From assembly GCA_034506395.1 (NCBI GenBank), contig JAPDPQ010000026.1, positions 1-64,000 of the forward strand: 64,000 nt of DNA. The letters are read 5' to 3'. The notes beneath the pieces are model-generated. The model was not told the DNA's origin. It saw only the letters and a list, made by a program, of their open reading frames with translations, and did not search any database. Position 1 is the stretch's first letter; the number at the start of each line of letters is the position of its first letter. This stretch comes from a candidate division KSB1 bacterium. GTDB lineage: Bacteria; Zhuqueibacterota; Zhuqueibacteria; Thermofontimicrobiales; Thermofontimicrobiaceae. Of this stretch, positions 1-7,970 are shown one piece after another. The position numbers and the translations under genes are program-made.

Positions 1-1545
1 TGCATTTTCCGCCAGCGACAGGGCACTCTGCTTTTCATTGATGAACTTCCGAATTGGCGACATGTTCTCAGGGACTGGCTGGTTCCAGAAGGCGAATTCG
101 GTTGGCCCCATAATCGGCGCAATGGCAGCGAATAGATCGGGATGACTTAATCCCAGCCACCATGTGCCAGCTCCGCCCATGGAACCGCCTGTCAGGTAAA
201 TTCGATTTTCATTAATGGAATAAAGTCGCTGCACTTCATTCAAAACGGCCAACACATCCTGTTCGCCGATATTTTGATACATCGTGTTGCCCCGACCGAA
301 AGGATTGACCAGGATGTACCGCCCCTTAGCCGTGGCATGGGGCATAAAGACAGGCAGAAACAAATTCTCCTGCCAGCTGGAAAAGCTCGGATCGTAGCCG
401 TGCAGATTGATCACCAGCGGGAACGGCCTTTTGCCATCGTATTGTTCAGGCACAAACAGGGCGTACCCCTGCAGGCTCCCATCGATCTCGGAGTAATAAC
501 CCCGCATGAACGTGCCGACCTGGTGATGAAAGGGCTGCATTTTTTCTTCGAGCAAGGTCAAATGTGATTTTGCCTGCACCAGCCCTTGTTGAATGGACTC
601 TCGATAAAAATGAAAATGATCGGGCACATCACAATCGCTCAAGCGTTTTTGGATGGCGAACAACTCCACTTCCAGATTGGCCAGATCATTAATTTCGACT
701 CCCAAGGCAGGTTGATGTTTTAGGGTTTCAATTGTCTCTTTGAGATCAGCGTACTCCGTCAAAAAATTCTGTAACTCATTTTTGTCCGCTGCTGCAAAAG
801 TGGCGTCGATGATCTTTTCATTATTTGGCCGAACGAGCGCCTGTGCAGCGGCATCGGCTTTGACTCGATAGCTGTAAATATTGAAATCGTCGATCATCGT
901 ATAGGCCCCACCCGATTGAACTGAGGTGAGGGCAAAATTCATATTCTGCGGCACGAGTGGATTCTCATCGATGGCAATGGCATTAAAAAATTCGGGCTCA
1001 TCGGCAAGCTCGTTTTGCCAGATTTTGATTTTCAAGCAGAGCGGTTTTTCTCCAGTAACTTCGAGTCGAACCCATTGCCACTCATTGAAAACAATTTGCC
1101 CTGGAATTGAGGTAAACAGTGGCCTCGGCAGCTTTCCTGCCAGATTTTTCAAAATGCGGATCGTGCCATCGTTCGAGATTTCGAATTTATAATTGTTCCA
1201 GCCCTGAGGACGGACGTCGATGGTGAAACTATAATTATGTCCTGCCATCGGCTTGTAACGGAACAGAGCAGCATAATCCCGATTGACGATGGCGTTGTCG
1301 AATTTCGGCAGGGCCGAGTACATTTGCTGGCTGATATTGCTGCTATCGAGCGAAACGAACACGCCATCCCTGATCTGCCAGACGCCAAAGCCCCAGACTT
1401 TCATGTCCTGCCATTTGTTGGCGGCTGGGGTTTCGAAATCATCGGAGAAGATGTCGCCTAAATTTACAATCTGAGCTTTCGAAAAAGAGGTCATAAAAAT
1501 GAGGTCTAAAGCAATGATAAAAATTTTTGCAACGTTTTTTTTCAT
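1..1545 (-). CDS. Secreted alpha/beta-hydrolase esterase with N-terminal jelly-roll domain (3' end cut by window)
   Basis: The frame is open from an ATG at 1545 to base 1, giving 515 residues without a stop, so the C-terminus lies outside the window. Residues 1-25 form a signal peptide ending near SKA-Q. Residues about 33-210 look like a concanavalin/LamG-type beta-sandwich (SDDFET near the start, DDFNIYSYRV near the end). A helical linker follows, then an alpha/beta-hydrolase domain with the nucleophile elbow GGSMGGAG, putting the catalytic Ser near residue 455, after NENRIYLTG. This arrangement fits PHB-depolymerase or prolyl-oligopeptidase-like esterases acting outside the cytoplasm, perhaps on acylated glycans. 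The Asp and His of the triad are partly beyond the edge. Substrate is unknown. Confidence 0.8.
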   Translation of the reverse strand, partial: MKKNVAKIFIIALDLIFMTSFSKAQIVNLGDIFSDDFETPAANKWQDMKVWGFGVWQIRDGVFVSLDSSNISQQMYSALPKFDNAIVNRDYAALFRYKPMAGHNYSFTIDVRPQGWNNYKFEISNDGTIRILKNLAGKLPRPLFTSIPGQIVFNEWQWVRLEVTGEKPLCLKIKIWQNELADEPEFFNAIAIDENPLVPQNMNFALTSVQSGGAYTMIDDFNIYSYRVKADAAAQALVRPNNEKIIDATFAAADKNELQNFLTEYADLKETIETLKHQPALGVEINDLANLEVELFAIQKRLSDCDVPDHFHFYRESIQQGLVQAKSHLTLLEEKMQPFHHQVGTFMRGYYSEIDGSLQGYALFVPEQYDGKRPFPLVINLHGYDPSFSSWQENLFLPVFMPHATAKGRYILVNPFGRGNTMYQNIGEQDVLAVLNEVQRLYSINENRIYLTGGSMGGAGTWWLGLSHPDLFAAIAPIMGPTEFAFWNQPVPENMSPIRKFINEKQSALSLAENA

Positions 1546-1622
1546 ACAGTTCTTTCTTAAAGTTATCAGAGAGCTGGTTCCATCCGCCAGTCGGCCATTG
1601 GCGTCAACTTAAAAATTAAATG

Positions 1623-1720
1623 TCATTCTGAGCGACCGCAGGGAGTGAAGAATCCCTTGATTTATCGAAGATATGTGCGCTAATCGAAAGGATTCTTCGT
1701 CGCTTTGCTCCTCAGAATGA
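1623..1720. repeat. Hairpin repeat family A, copy 1
   Basis: Imperfect inverted repeat of about 98 bp. The left arm begins TCATTCTGAGCGACCGCAGG and the right arm ends GCTCCTCAGAATGA. A near-identical copy is at 60491-60588, and diverged relatives are at 4390, 7838, 22086 and 25498. It lies between a gene start (1545) and a gene end (1787), both on the minus strand. No open frame is present. Confidence 0.8.
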
Positions 1721-1786
1721 CCGCTTTTACCCATTCATTTGCTTAGGTTAACGCCAATTGCCAATCGGCGGATGGACTCAATTTTA

Positions 1787-2962
1787 TCAAATTTGAATCG
1801 GATAACTCCCATACTCCTCCGCCGCCTCCAGCATCGCCCAGAGATTTTCCACAGGCACCTGGCTATGGATGCAATTCGATGACGCCAGAATAAAACCACC
1901 GCCTGGTGCAGCCACCCGAATGACCTCTTTAGTCGCCGCTTTCACTTCGGCAGGAGTCCGATAGGAGAGCAGTTCGGCGCAATCCACATTGCCGCAGAGG
2001 GTCACTTTGTCGCCGTAATTGCGCTTCAATTCTCCGATATCCATGCCCGCCACTGGTTCGATGGAATGGATGCCGTCGATGCCGCATTCCAATAGGATCT
2101 GCCGCTCGATCACCTTATAATTGCCATCCAGATGCTTGATGAACGGTTTGCCGTATTTGTGGCATTCGGCCGTGATCTGCTGGAGATAGGGCTTCACGAA
2201 CATTTCGAAATGCTTGGGCGAAAACATCGGTCCATTTTTCCCGCAAAAATCCATTCGGCCATCGATGCCGTCCACGCCACGCTCCAATTGGGCGGTCAGC
2301 AGCGGGAAATTATTTTCGTGAACGATGTCAAGATAAGTTTTCACCAATTCGGGATCGGTGACCATCGCTTCAAGAAAAATCGGCAGCCAGGATGAGAACG
2401 ACGGCAGGAAAATATCGTAATGCCCGAGCACGAACATCCCCCTGGAATTCTGGATGGCATAATCCAGCGCCTCGAATTGGGAGTCATCAGGCTGGATCGG
2501 CTGCGGGCCACGTTTCTCCATCTCCCGAACCATCTTTTTGAAGCCGTCCATGCCTTCGTGCGCCAGGCTGGAATCCACTTCATAGTACAAATCTTCCTCT
2601 GGCAGGTAGCGCATCAGCGACCAATAGCCCTCGCCGATTTGATATTTCCATTCGTTCTCGCTCACCGCCTGTGGCTTGAGATCATTCTCGCCCTCGTGCG
2701 GATCGATAACCAAAATATCGTAGCCCAGCTTATCATAAAGCTCGATGGTATCTTCGATGAATTTTCGATAGAACTCGCTCCGCCTGCCCGCCAGAATCAT
2801 GTCGTTTCGTAACTTGCCCATGACATATCCGCCTGTACCCACCCAGGCATCTCGCCCCAGCACCTTGCTCCCCACAGGCGAATTCACACACAGCTCAAAT
2901 TTCGGAATACGATCGGGTTCTTGGTGATTCAAGGCGGTTAAGACTCGTTCTTTGGATATCAT
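1787..2962 (-). CDS. Uroporphyrinogen decarboxylase (URO-D) family protein, probably a methyltransferase-type member
   Basis: 391 residues, cytoplasmic. The start ISKERVLTALNHQEPDRIP and the later segments HLDGN, GIHSIEPVAGMDIGELK, VTLCGNVDC and ASSNCIHSQVPVENL are typical of URO-D-fold proteins of the MtaA/CmuA/methyltransferase side of the family rather than haem-pathway HemE. The His-X-Cys zinc motif of corrinoid methyltransferases is not intact, because HLD replaces HxC, so the chemistry is open. GGAG lies 7 nt before the ATG. A possible promoter (CTGACA, 18 nt, TAAAAT) is at 3011-2982. There are no haem or corrinoid genes nearby; the neighbours are carbohydrate-related, which hints at a demethylation or catabolic role but does not show it. 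Confidence 0.75.
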   Translation of the reverse strand: MISKERVLTALNHQEPDRIPKFELCVNSPVGSKVLGRDAWVGTGGYVMGKLRNDMILAGRRSEFYRKFIEDTIELYDKLGYDILVIDPHEGENDLKPQAVSENEWKYQIGEGYWSLMRYLPEEDLYYEVDSSLAHEGMDGFKKMVREMEKRGPQPIQPDDSQFEALDYAIQNSRGMFVLGHYDIFLPSFSSWLPIFLEAMVTDPELVKTYLDIVHENNFPLLTAQLERGVDGIDGRMDFCGKNGPMFSPKHFEMFVKPYLQQITAECHKYGKPFIKHLDGNYKVIERQILLECGIDGIHSIEPVAGMDIGELKRNYGDKVTLCGNVDCAELLSYRTPAEVKAATKEVIRVAAPGGGFILASSNCIHSQVPVENLWAMLEAAEEYGSYPIQI

Positions 2963-3075
2963 TTTTTAACTCCAACAAGTTATTTTATCGATATGAAATT
3001 ATTGTTGTCAGATGCTCGAGAAAATCACCACTGAAGTACTAAATTCCTAATGCCAATCCTTTATGCTTATTGATG

Positions 3076-3121
3076 ACTGTTCACCGATTACTGATTACTG
3101 ATCACTGATTACTGATCACTA
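3076..3121. repeat. Short tandem repeat ATTACTGATCACTG at a gene 3' end
   Basis: Units of GATTACTGATCACTGATTAC repeat over about 45 bp. Read on the minus strand, this supplies the last codons and TGA stop (3102-3104) of the DUF4185 gene, which ends ...VISNQ. Confidence 0.75.
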
Positions 3122-4166
3122 TTTTCAAGAACCTCGGAAAATAAATCCTTAGATCCTCGAAAACCTCCTGCATCACTTTTGAATTCGTCATGTAACTAAT
3201 CACCAACTCATTATCCGCTTCCGCCAACTCAGGATGGGCTTTGGCGGCGTAACAGAAATAATTGGGACTCCAGCCGATCTCGGGACAGTGATAGACAATC
3301 TGCGGCTCGCTGAACGGCCCCACAGGCGTGTCGGCAAAGCGAATTGTGATCGGATGCGGGTGTTTCCAGGCATTAGCGACCAGCACATATTTGCCGATGG
3401 CAGGCACGAACGTCAGTGAAAATTCCGTCGTGAAATGTTCGATCACGGGCTTCAGTTGATGAACTTCCCTGCGCCAGATGCCCGTTGCGCCATCGAGATA
3501 TTCCCAATGGTTCTGATTGTGAATTTCATCAGCCAGATCGCTTTTTATCCTGGCAATGATCAAATTGATAACGGCATCTTCCCAGCCATTTTTAACATTG
3601 CGGTAGCCGTAGATGTAAACGTAATCCTGGCTGACAAAGAAATTCGAGCCGAAGCTGCCAAACTGGCGCTGGAACGGCAGCTTGTGGACGGTCATTTGCC
3701 ATCGGTCGGGTGGATCGTCGGGATTTTCGATGCGAAAAATCTCATTACCGATCTGGCGAAATCCAAACACGTTTTCAGGATCAACGATCTGGATGCGGAC
3801 ACAAAAGACAAACAATTTTCCCCTGATGAAAATCGCACTTAATGGCCAGAGAAAGCCTGGCTCGTTCTCATTGACAAAAAAAGCCCGATGATGGCCGTTT
3901 TCTTTGTTCCAATAAAATTGCAATGCATCGCTATTTATTAAGTTGCCTTGCTGAATGGCAATGGAGTTGTTGATGAACCGTGCCCCTTCCCGAGAAAACT
4001 GTTTCTTTTCTTGAATGAACGAATCCCCGAACAGCCATAGCACCCGATCATTGGTCAGCGGTAAGCTAAAGGCGCAATCGCCGCCGAACCAGCCGTTCTT
4101 GCCCTCTCGAAATAAACGACCTATTTCAGGTAATGGAATGATGTCGATTTTTATTTTATCAAGCAT
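3102..4166 (-). CDS. DUF4185 domain protein, paralogue 1 (no signal peptide)
   Basis: 354 residues. Family hallmarks are CAFSLPLTNDRVLWLFGDSFI near residues 30-52, NNSIAIQ, YVYIYGYRNV, TEFSLTFVPAIGKYVLVANAW and the RFADTPVGPFSEP strand. Together they suggest a five-bladed propeller as in arabinanase-like enzymes. From memory, some DUF4185 members are endo-D-arabinanases (CAZy GH183); applying that here is inference. There is no signal peptide, unlike paralogue 3 at 25997-27925. Paralogue 2 is at 10294-11319. The last residues VISNQ and the stop come from a short repeat, so the native C-terminus may have been altered. Confidence 0.75.
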   Translation of the reverse strand: MLDKIKIDIIPLPEIGRLFREGKNGWFGGDCAFSLPLTNDRVLWLFGDSFIQEKKQFSREGARFINNSIAIQQGNLINSDALQFYWNKENGHHRAFFVNENEPGFLWPLSAIFIRGKLFVFCVRIQIVDPENVFGFRQIGNEIFRIENPDDPPDRWQMTVHKLPFQRQFGSFGSNFFVSQDYVYIYGYRNVKNGWEDAVINLIIARIKSDLADEIHNQNHWEYLDGATGIWRREVHQLKPVIEHFTTEFSLTFVPAIGKYVLVANAWKHPHPITIRFADTPVGPFSEPQIVYHCPEIGWSPNYFCYAAKAHPELAEADNELVISYMTNSKVMQEVFEDLRIYFPRFLKIVISNQ

Positions 4167-4540
4167 AAAACTTCAAGTCATTAAACTAAACAATCAAAAT
4201 TCAAAAGATTTTCTCCCATAGAATTGGAATCCCACAGAAGCTAAATTCTCTTTTAATTCCTAGTACCCTTTACCCCACCTAAGATTCCAAACCCTTAGAA
4301 GTATACGTCTAAACAAAAGCGATAAAAAATACTTGATAGATTCAAAAAAATTTATTAAAATAGACTTCTGCAAAACTAAAATTTTACGGTCATTCCAAAC
4401 GAAGCGCAGCTGAGTGAGGAATCTGTCGTTTTCATAGGCCTTAATTGATTAATAAGATTCCCCGACATCTGAAGGTTCGGAATGATAAGATTCTTTATTT
4501 TGCAAAGTCGGTTGTTATAATAATCTGGAGAAAATGAAAA
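4167..4540. repeat. Divergent intergenic region with hairpin repeat family A, copy 2 (4390-4486)
   Basis: 374 bp between a minus-strand and a plus-strand gene start. It holds an inverted repeat whose arms are TCATTCC and GGAATGA with inner AGTGAGGAATCTGTC, a relative of the copy at 1623. A plus-strand promoter candidate lies at 4333-4361. Near 4215 there is a short piece of the TTCTCCCA(C/T)AGAATT repeat found in bulk at 14964-15550. No coding signal is seen. Confidence 0.65.
4333..4361 (+). promoter_or_regulatory. Sigma-70-type promoter candidate for the 4541 gene
   Basis: TTGATA at 4333-4338 and TAAAAT at 4356-4361 are separated by exactly 17 nt in AT-rich sequence. The gene starts about 180 nt downstream, beyond a hairpin repeat, so a long leader is implied. 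Confidence 0.5.
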
Positions 4541-4861
4541 ATGAATAACATAGAAAATTTAATCCAAGATGATCAGCAATTATTCTTGAAAAATTTGATG
4601 CTGACAACCGAATTTAACAAATACATCATCGAACATCCCGATATTTTAAATCGAATCCCTGAGAATGCCCTGGTGATACTATTACCTTCCGACGATCCCG
4701 AATTCTGTTCCAAGATGATGAAGCTGGTTGAGCATTATCGAGCAATTGATGATGTGAAAAATCGACCTGTCATTTACATTCGAATTCAAAAACTTGCTCC
4801 GCCGCCGCCATCTCGAATTACCAAATTGTCGTTCGAATCGGAACACGTGGCTATTTCTTAA
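4541..4861 (+). CDS. Small protein resembling DUF5647
   Basis: 106 residues, no signal peptide or membrane segment. The pattern NLMLTTEFNKYIIEHPDILNRIPENALVILLPSDDPEFC followed by RPVIYIRIQKL recalls DUF5647-type short proteins; the name is from memory and tentative. GGAG stands 10 nt before the ATG, in CTGGAGAAAATGAAAAATG. It is one of few plus-strand genes here and is followed by a hairpin at 4871-4901. Function is unknown. Confidence 0.65.
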   Translation: MNNIENLIQDDQQLFLKNLMLTTEFNKYIIEHPDILNRIPENALVILLPSDDPEFCSKMMKLVEHYRAIDDVKNRPVIYIRIQKLAPPPPSRITKLSFESEHVAIS

Positions 4862-4870
4862 TGCTCATTG

Positions 4871-4901
4871 CCCTTCAGAAGGTTTGAAGCCTTCGGAAGG
4901 G
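4871..4901 (+). terminator. Hairpin after the 4541 gene, terminator-like
   Basis: Arms CCCTTCAGAAGG and CCTTCGGAAGGG pair at 11 of 12 positions round a short loop, starting 10 nt after the stop. There is no T-tract on the plus side, so intrinsic termination is uncertain. It may serve both convergent genes. Confidence 0.4.
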
Positions 4902-4928
4902 TAGGTTTATGCCCCAAGCCCCATGCGC

Positions 4929-5738
4929 TTACCTCCAAATCAACCTCATCCAGCTTTTCCACCCGACCAAAACACTGACAGTAGCCTCAATTTTATCATT
5001 CTCTGGATTGGAGCAAATATATTGTGCAATTTTAAACTTGAGCTCTTTTGGAATTTCAGCCGAATGAAAATAAGCCTCTTTCTCACTTAAGGAAACGAGA
5101 ACGACGGGCAAATTGATCGATTCCAAAGGGCTCAGCTTCAACGTGGCCGTGCCCGTTTGCCCCAATTTCAATTTGCGCCTAACCTGCCGATCGGGCGGAA
5201 ATTCCGACACTCGAATCAGATTGTTGTCGAAATTAAACACGCCGCCGATGATTTTCTTTTGGGGGATGAGATCGCTCGCCAAATTGGTAATCAAAAAATC
5301 CCCTGCAATCTTGGCCCGCACCGTGGACATGCGGAGGCTGGGATATCGCTTCTGAATTAGATCTGCGATGATTCGATTTAAGCCCTGTTCCAGATTTTTC
5401 TGGGCAGCAGTTTGGGCGATCACCACCTGCCCTTGCAGATTGTTCAGGATCGTCTGCTCGGCAATGAATTTCTCATCATCCGTGACCTCCAACAACGGCG
5501 CATTGATCTCGACAACGGTATTGGAATCGGAAAGCTGGTCGATGAGATAATGCGTGCGATCGAACTGGATCAGATCGGCGGGGACTTCGAATTTGCCCTG
5601 CAAAGTGACAAATTCATCCTCGGCTTTGATGTAGGACAGGGCAATCATCCCAGCAACGAACAACAGCACAAAGCCATAACCGATGATTTCGATGTAGGTG
5701 ACGTATTTGGCTAAAAGTTTTTTGGTGAATCGATTCAT
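4929..5738 (-). CDS. HlyD-like membrane fusion protein of an ABC exporter
   Basis: 269 residues. One N-terminal membrane helix (about 15-38, IEIIGYGFVLLFVAGMIALSYI) is followed by a periplasmic part: a short beta segment, a helical stretch (about 85-135) and a C-terminal beta domain with LKLGQTGTATLKLSPLESINLPVVLVSLS, typical of periplasmic adaptors. It is short for HlyD (usually 350 or more), with a reduced hairpin. It begins 12 nt after the upstream ABC gene with AAGGA 8 nt before ATG, so it is surely co-transcribed and probably links the transporter pair to an outer-membrane pore encoded elsewhere. Confidence 0.65.
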   Translation of the reverse strand: MNRFTKKLLAKYVTYIEIIGYGFVLLFVAGMIALSYIKAEDEFVTLQGKFEVPADLIQFDRTHYLIDQLSDSNTVVEINAPLLEVTDDEKFIAEQTILNNLQGQVVIAQTAAQKNLEQGLNRIIADLIQKRYPSLRMSTVRAKIAGDFLITNLASDLIPQKKIIGGVFNFDNNLIRVSEFPPDRQVRRKLKLGQTGTATLKLSPLESINLPVVLVSLSEKEAYFHSAEIPKELKFKIAQYICSNPENDKIEATVSVLVGWKSWMRLIWR

Positions 5739-5750
5739 AAAAATATCCTT

Positions 5751-7634
5751 TTAAACGGACGTGACCGCCACCTGCGAGGTGACGGTCACGTTGTTTACGC
5801 TACTCTGCTGATTGTACATCGAAGCGAACAGGCCGTTCCGTTCCATTAACTGATCAAAAGAGCCATGTTCGATGAGCCTACCTTTGTCGATCACAAAAAT
5901 CTCATCGAAATTTTTGACTGAAATCAGCTTGTGGGTGATCATAATGACGGTCATCTCCTGGCTGATGTTGAAAATGGTTTCTTCAATGCGGCGGGCGGTT
6001 TCTGAATCCAGGGCGCTGGTTGCCTCGTCCAGGATCAAAATCCTCGGCTGACGGATCAATGCCCTAGCGATGGCGATCCGCTGCCTCTGCCCGCCCGAAA
6101 GTCGGGTGCCCTCGGCCAGATCGGTATCGTATCCATTGGGCAATTTTAAAATGTCATCATGCACGGCTGCCAGCTTCGCCGCCGCTTCGATTTCCTCGAT
6201 AGTAGCGTCCAATTTGCCGAAGCGAATATTTTCTTTGACTGTGCCGCTAAATAAAAAATCCTCCTGCAAGATAATCCCGATGTTTTGGTAATAACTGCCC
6301 AGCTTCAGGTCTTTTAAATTTACCTGGTCGGCCAAAATCTCTCCCTTCTCAGGATCGTAAAACCGCATTACCAGATTGACCAGCGACGTCTTGCCCGAGC
6401 CCGACGCACCGACAATTGCAATTCGCTTGCCTCTGGCTATGGTCAAAGTGATGTCGGTTAAGATTTGTTTCTCAGGCACGTAGCGGAACGAAACATCATT
6501 AATGTGATATGGCCCCGAAAATATTCCAATGGCGATGGCATCTTTTTTCTCCACGATCGACGGCTCCAGGCCCAGGGTATCCATCAACCTCCTGGCGGGG
6601 ATCAATTGCAGCCGCACCCCCTCAATCACCCGAATGTATTGATTGATGGGGCTAAAAAACTGTTCCAGCAGAAGAAACAGCGCTGCAATAGCGCCAGCCG
6701 TTGGCTTTTGGGTCAGACAGGAATACAGGATCGCTCCGACGATGAAGCCATAGCGCAACAGGTAGATGAAATTGTCGGTAGCCAATTTGACAAAATAATT
6801 TTGCCACTCCACCCGCAGCATTTTGATGTATAGCCTGATGTTTTTGAACACCTCGAATTTGTCTTTTCCAAATGCCTTGATGGTTTTGATGCCAGCGAAC
6901 CACTCCTGCAATCCCGCCAGGAAGCTCTGGCTTTTCTCCCGATACTTGAAATCGATACGGCGCTGGACGTTGTACAACAGATGAATGCCCCAGATGTACG
7001 GGATGCAGAAGATGATCAGCGCCAGGCCGATGGAAGCGCTAATGGTGACCGAAATGGTGATGATGATCAACAGCAATCTGGCGGTCACTCGAATAATTAA
7101 ATCCACCGATTGAGTGACCATGGCCAGCACGGCATCCACATCGTTGCCGACGAACGGCTGCGTTTGTCCCTTGGCCGAACCTGCGGTTTCAAACAACACG
7201 CCAAGGATGGCGAGATTAGCAAAACCAGGATCGAACGTCGTCCCCAGTCGATAGATATGCTCGCCGACTGGTCGTTTCTGGAAAAAGCTCAATGGCAAAC
7301 TGAGCGCATGTTTGAACACGTGCATTCCGAGATTGATGCCCAGCTTCATCGAGACCACGAATTTGATCAATTCCAGGATGCCGTTGCAGGAAAGATAGAG
7401 TACGATCTGACTGATCAAAATGATCAGCAGGATCCGAAACATGTGCCAATCCTGCTGCCCCAGCACCTGGTCGATGAATTTTCTGATGACCAACGGCAGC
7501 ACGATGGTGTTGATGTCCAGCACGGTCAACATCACCGCCAGTAGCAGCATCAGCAGTACCTTGTCCCAGATCGGGAGCAGGTAGCGGATGAAGTAGAGAA
7601 AGATTTTCCAGTCGGTCTGTTTTTCGTGATTCAT
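5751..7634 (-). CDS. ABC exporter, fused permease-ATPase (half-transporter B)
   Basis: 627 residues: six-helix exporter domain (about 10-340), then an ATPase with Walker A GASGSGKTS, Q-loop IGIILQED, signature LSGGQRQRIAIARAL and Walker B ILILDEATSALD. There is no C39 peptidase domain, so leader-peptide processing is not expected. Two oddities: about 33 residues (roughly 132-164, TTFDPGFANL...PFVGN) appear inserted after RPVGEHIYRLG, compared with the partner gene, in a cytoplasmic loop; and the C-terminus NVTVTSQVAVTSV is encoded by a palindromic repeat at 5760-5790. It probably pairs with the upstream 585-residue ABC protein. The substrate is unknown. Confidence 0.88.
   Translation of the reverse strand: MNHEKQTDWKIFLYFIRYLLPIWDKVLLMLLLAVMLTVLDINTIVLPLVIRKFIDQVLGQQDWHMFRILLIILISQIVLYLSCNGILELIKFVVSMKLGINLGMHVFKHALSLPLSFFQKRPVGEHIYRLGTTFDPGFANLAILGVLFETAGSAKGQTQPFVGNDVDAVLAMVTQSVDLIIRVTARLLLIIITISVTISASIGLALIIFCIPYIWGIHLLYNVQRRIDFKYREKSQSFLAGLQEWFAGIKTIKAFGKDKFEVFKNIRLYIKMLRVEWQNYFVKLATDNFIYLLRYGFIVGAILYSCLTQKPTAGAIAALFLLLEQFFSPINQYIRVIEGVRLQLIPARRLMDTLGLEPSIVEKKDAIAIGIFSGPYHINDVSFRYVPEKQILTDITLTIARGKRIAIVGASGSGKTSLVNLVMRFYDPEKGEILADQVNLKDLKLGSYYQNIGIILQEDFLFSGTVKENIRFGKLDATIEEIEAAAKLAAVHDDILKLPNGYDTDLAEGTRLSGGQRQRIAIARALIRQPRILILDEATSALDSETARRIEETIFNISQEMTVIMITHKLISVKNFDEIFVIDKGRLIEHGSFDQLMERNGLFASMYNQQSSVNNVTVTSQVAVTSV
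5760..5790. repeat. CGTGACCGTCA palindrome (family B), copy 1, inside a coding end
   Basis: Arms CGTGACCGCCACCT and AGGTGACGGTCACG meet round a short centre. The palindrome encodes the last residues of the ABC protein just before its TAA. Other copies are at 18480-18517 and 58627-58657. Confidence 0.85.
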
Positions 7635-7970
7635 TTTAGTTGATCGTTCGGCCGTTGGGTAATTAGGTAATTGGGTAACTGGGTAATTGGATAGCGAAAC
7701 AATCCTTGGTCTCGGAATTGAAAGGTCACAGAAAAAAGCTCAACACTGCGCCATGCCCCATGCGCCATGCAGTCCAACCCATGCAACACTATCACCTAAT
7801 TACCTAATTAGCGCCTGAAAGAAAGCTCACCTTCTTGTCATTTCGACCGAAAGGAGAAATCTTTAAATCCAACAATCTCTATGTCACCAGATTCCTCGCT
7901 TCGTTCGGAATGACACTTTTACTTCAAATTCAATGGTTTTTGTTCAAGCACTAATTACCTAATTACCCAA
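7635..7970. repeat. Intergenic repeat cluster between the two ABC genes
   Basis: 336 bp without a gene. It holds GGTAATTAGGTAATTGGGTA units (7648-7690 and, reversed, 7790-7812 and 7951-7979), a GCGCCATGCCCCATGCGCC stretch (7748-7770), a fragment GGTCTC(G/A)GAA(T/A)TGAAAGGTCACAG shared with the 15-kb repeat block (7708-7734), and a hairpin family A relative (7838-7913). The repeat at 7951 supplies the TAA stop of the 7971 gene. Confidence 0.75.
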
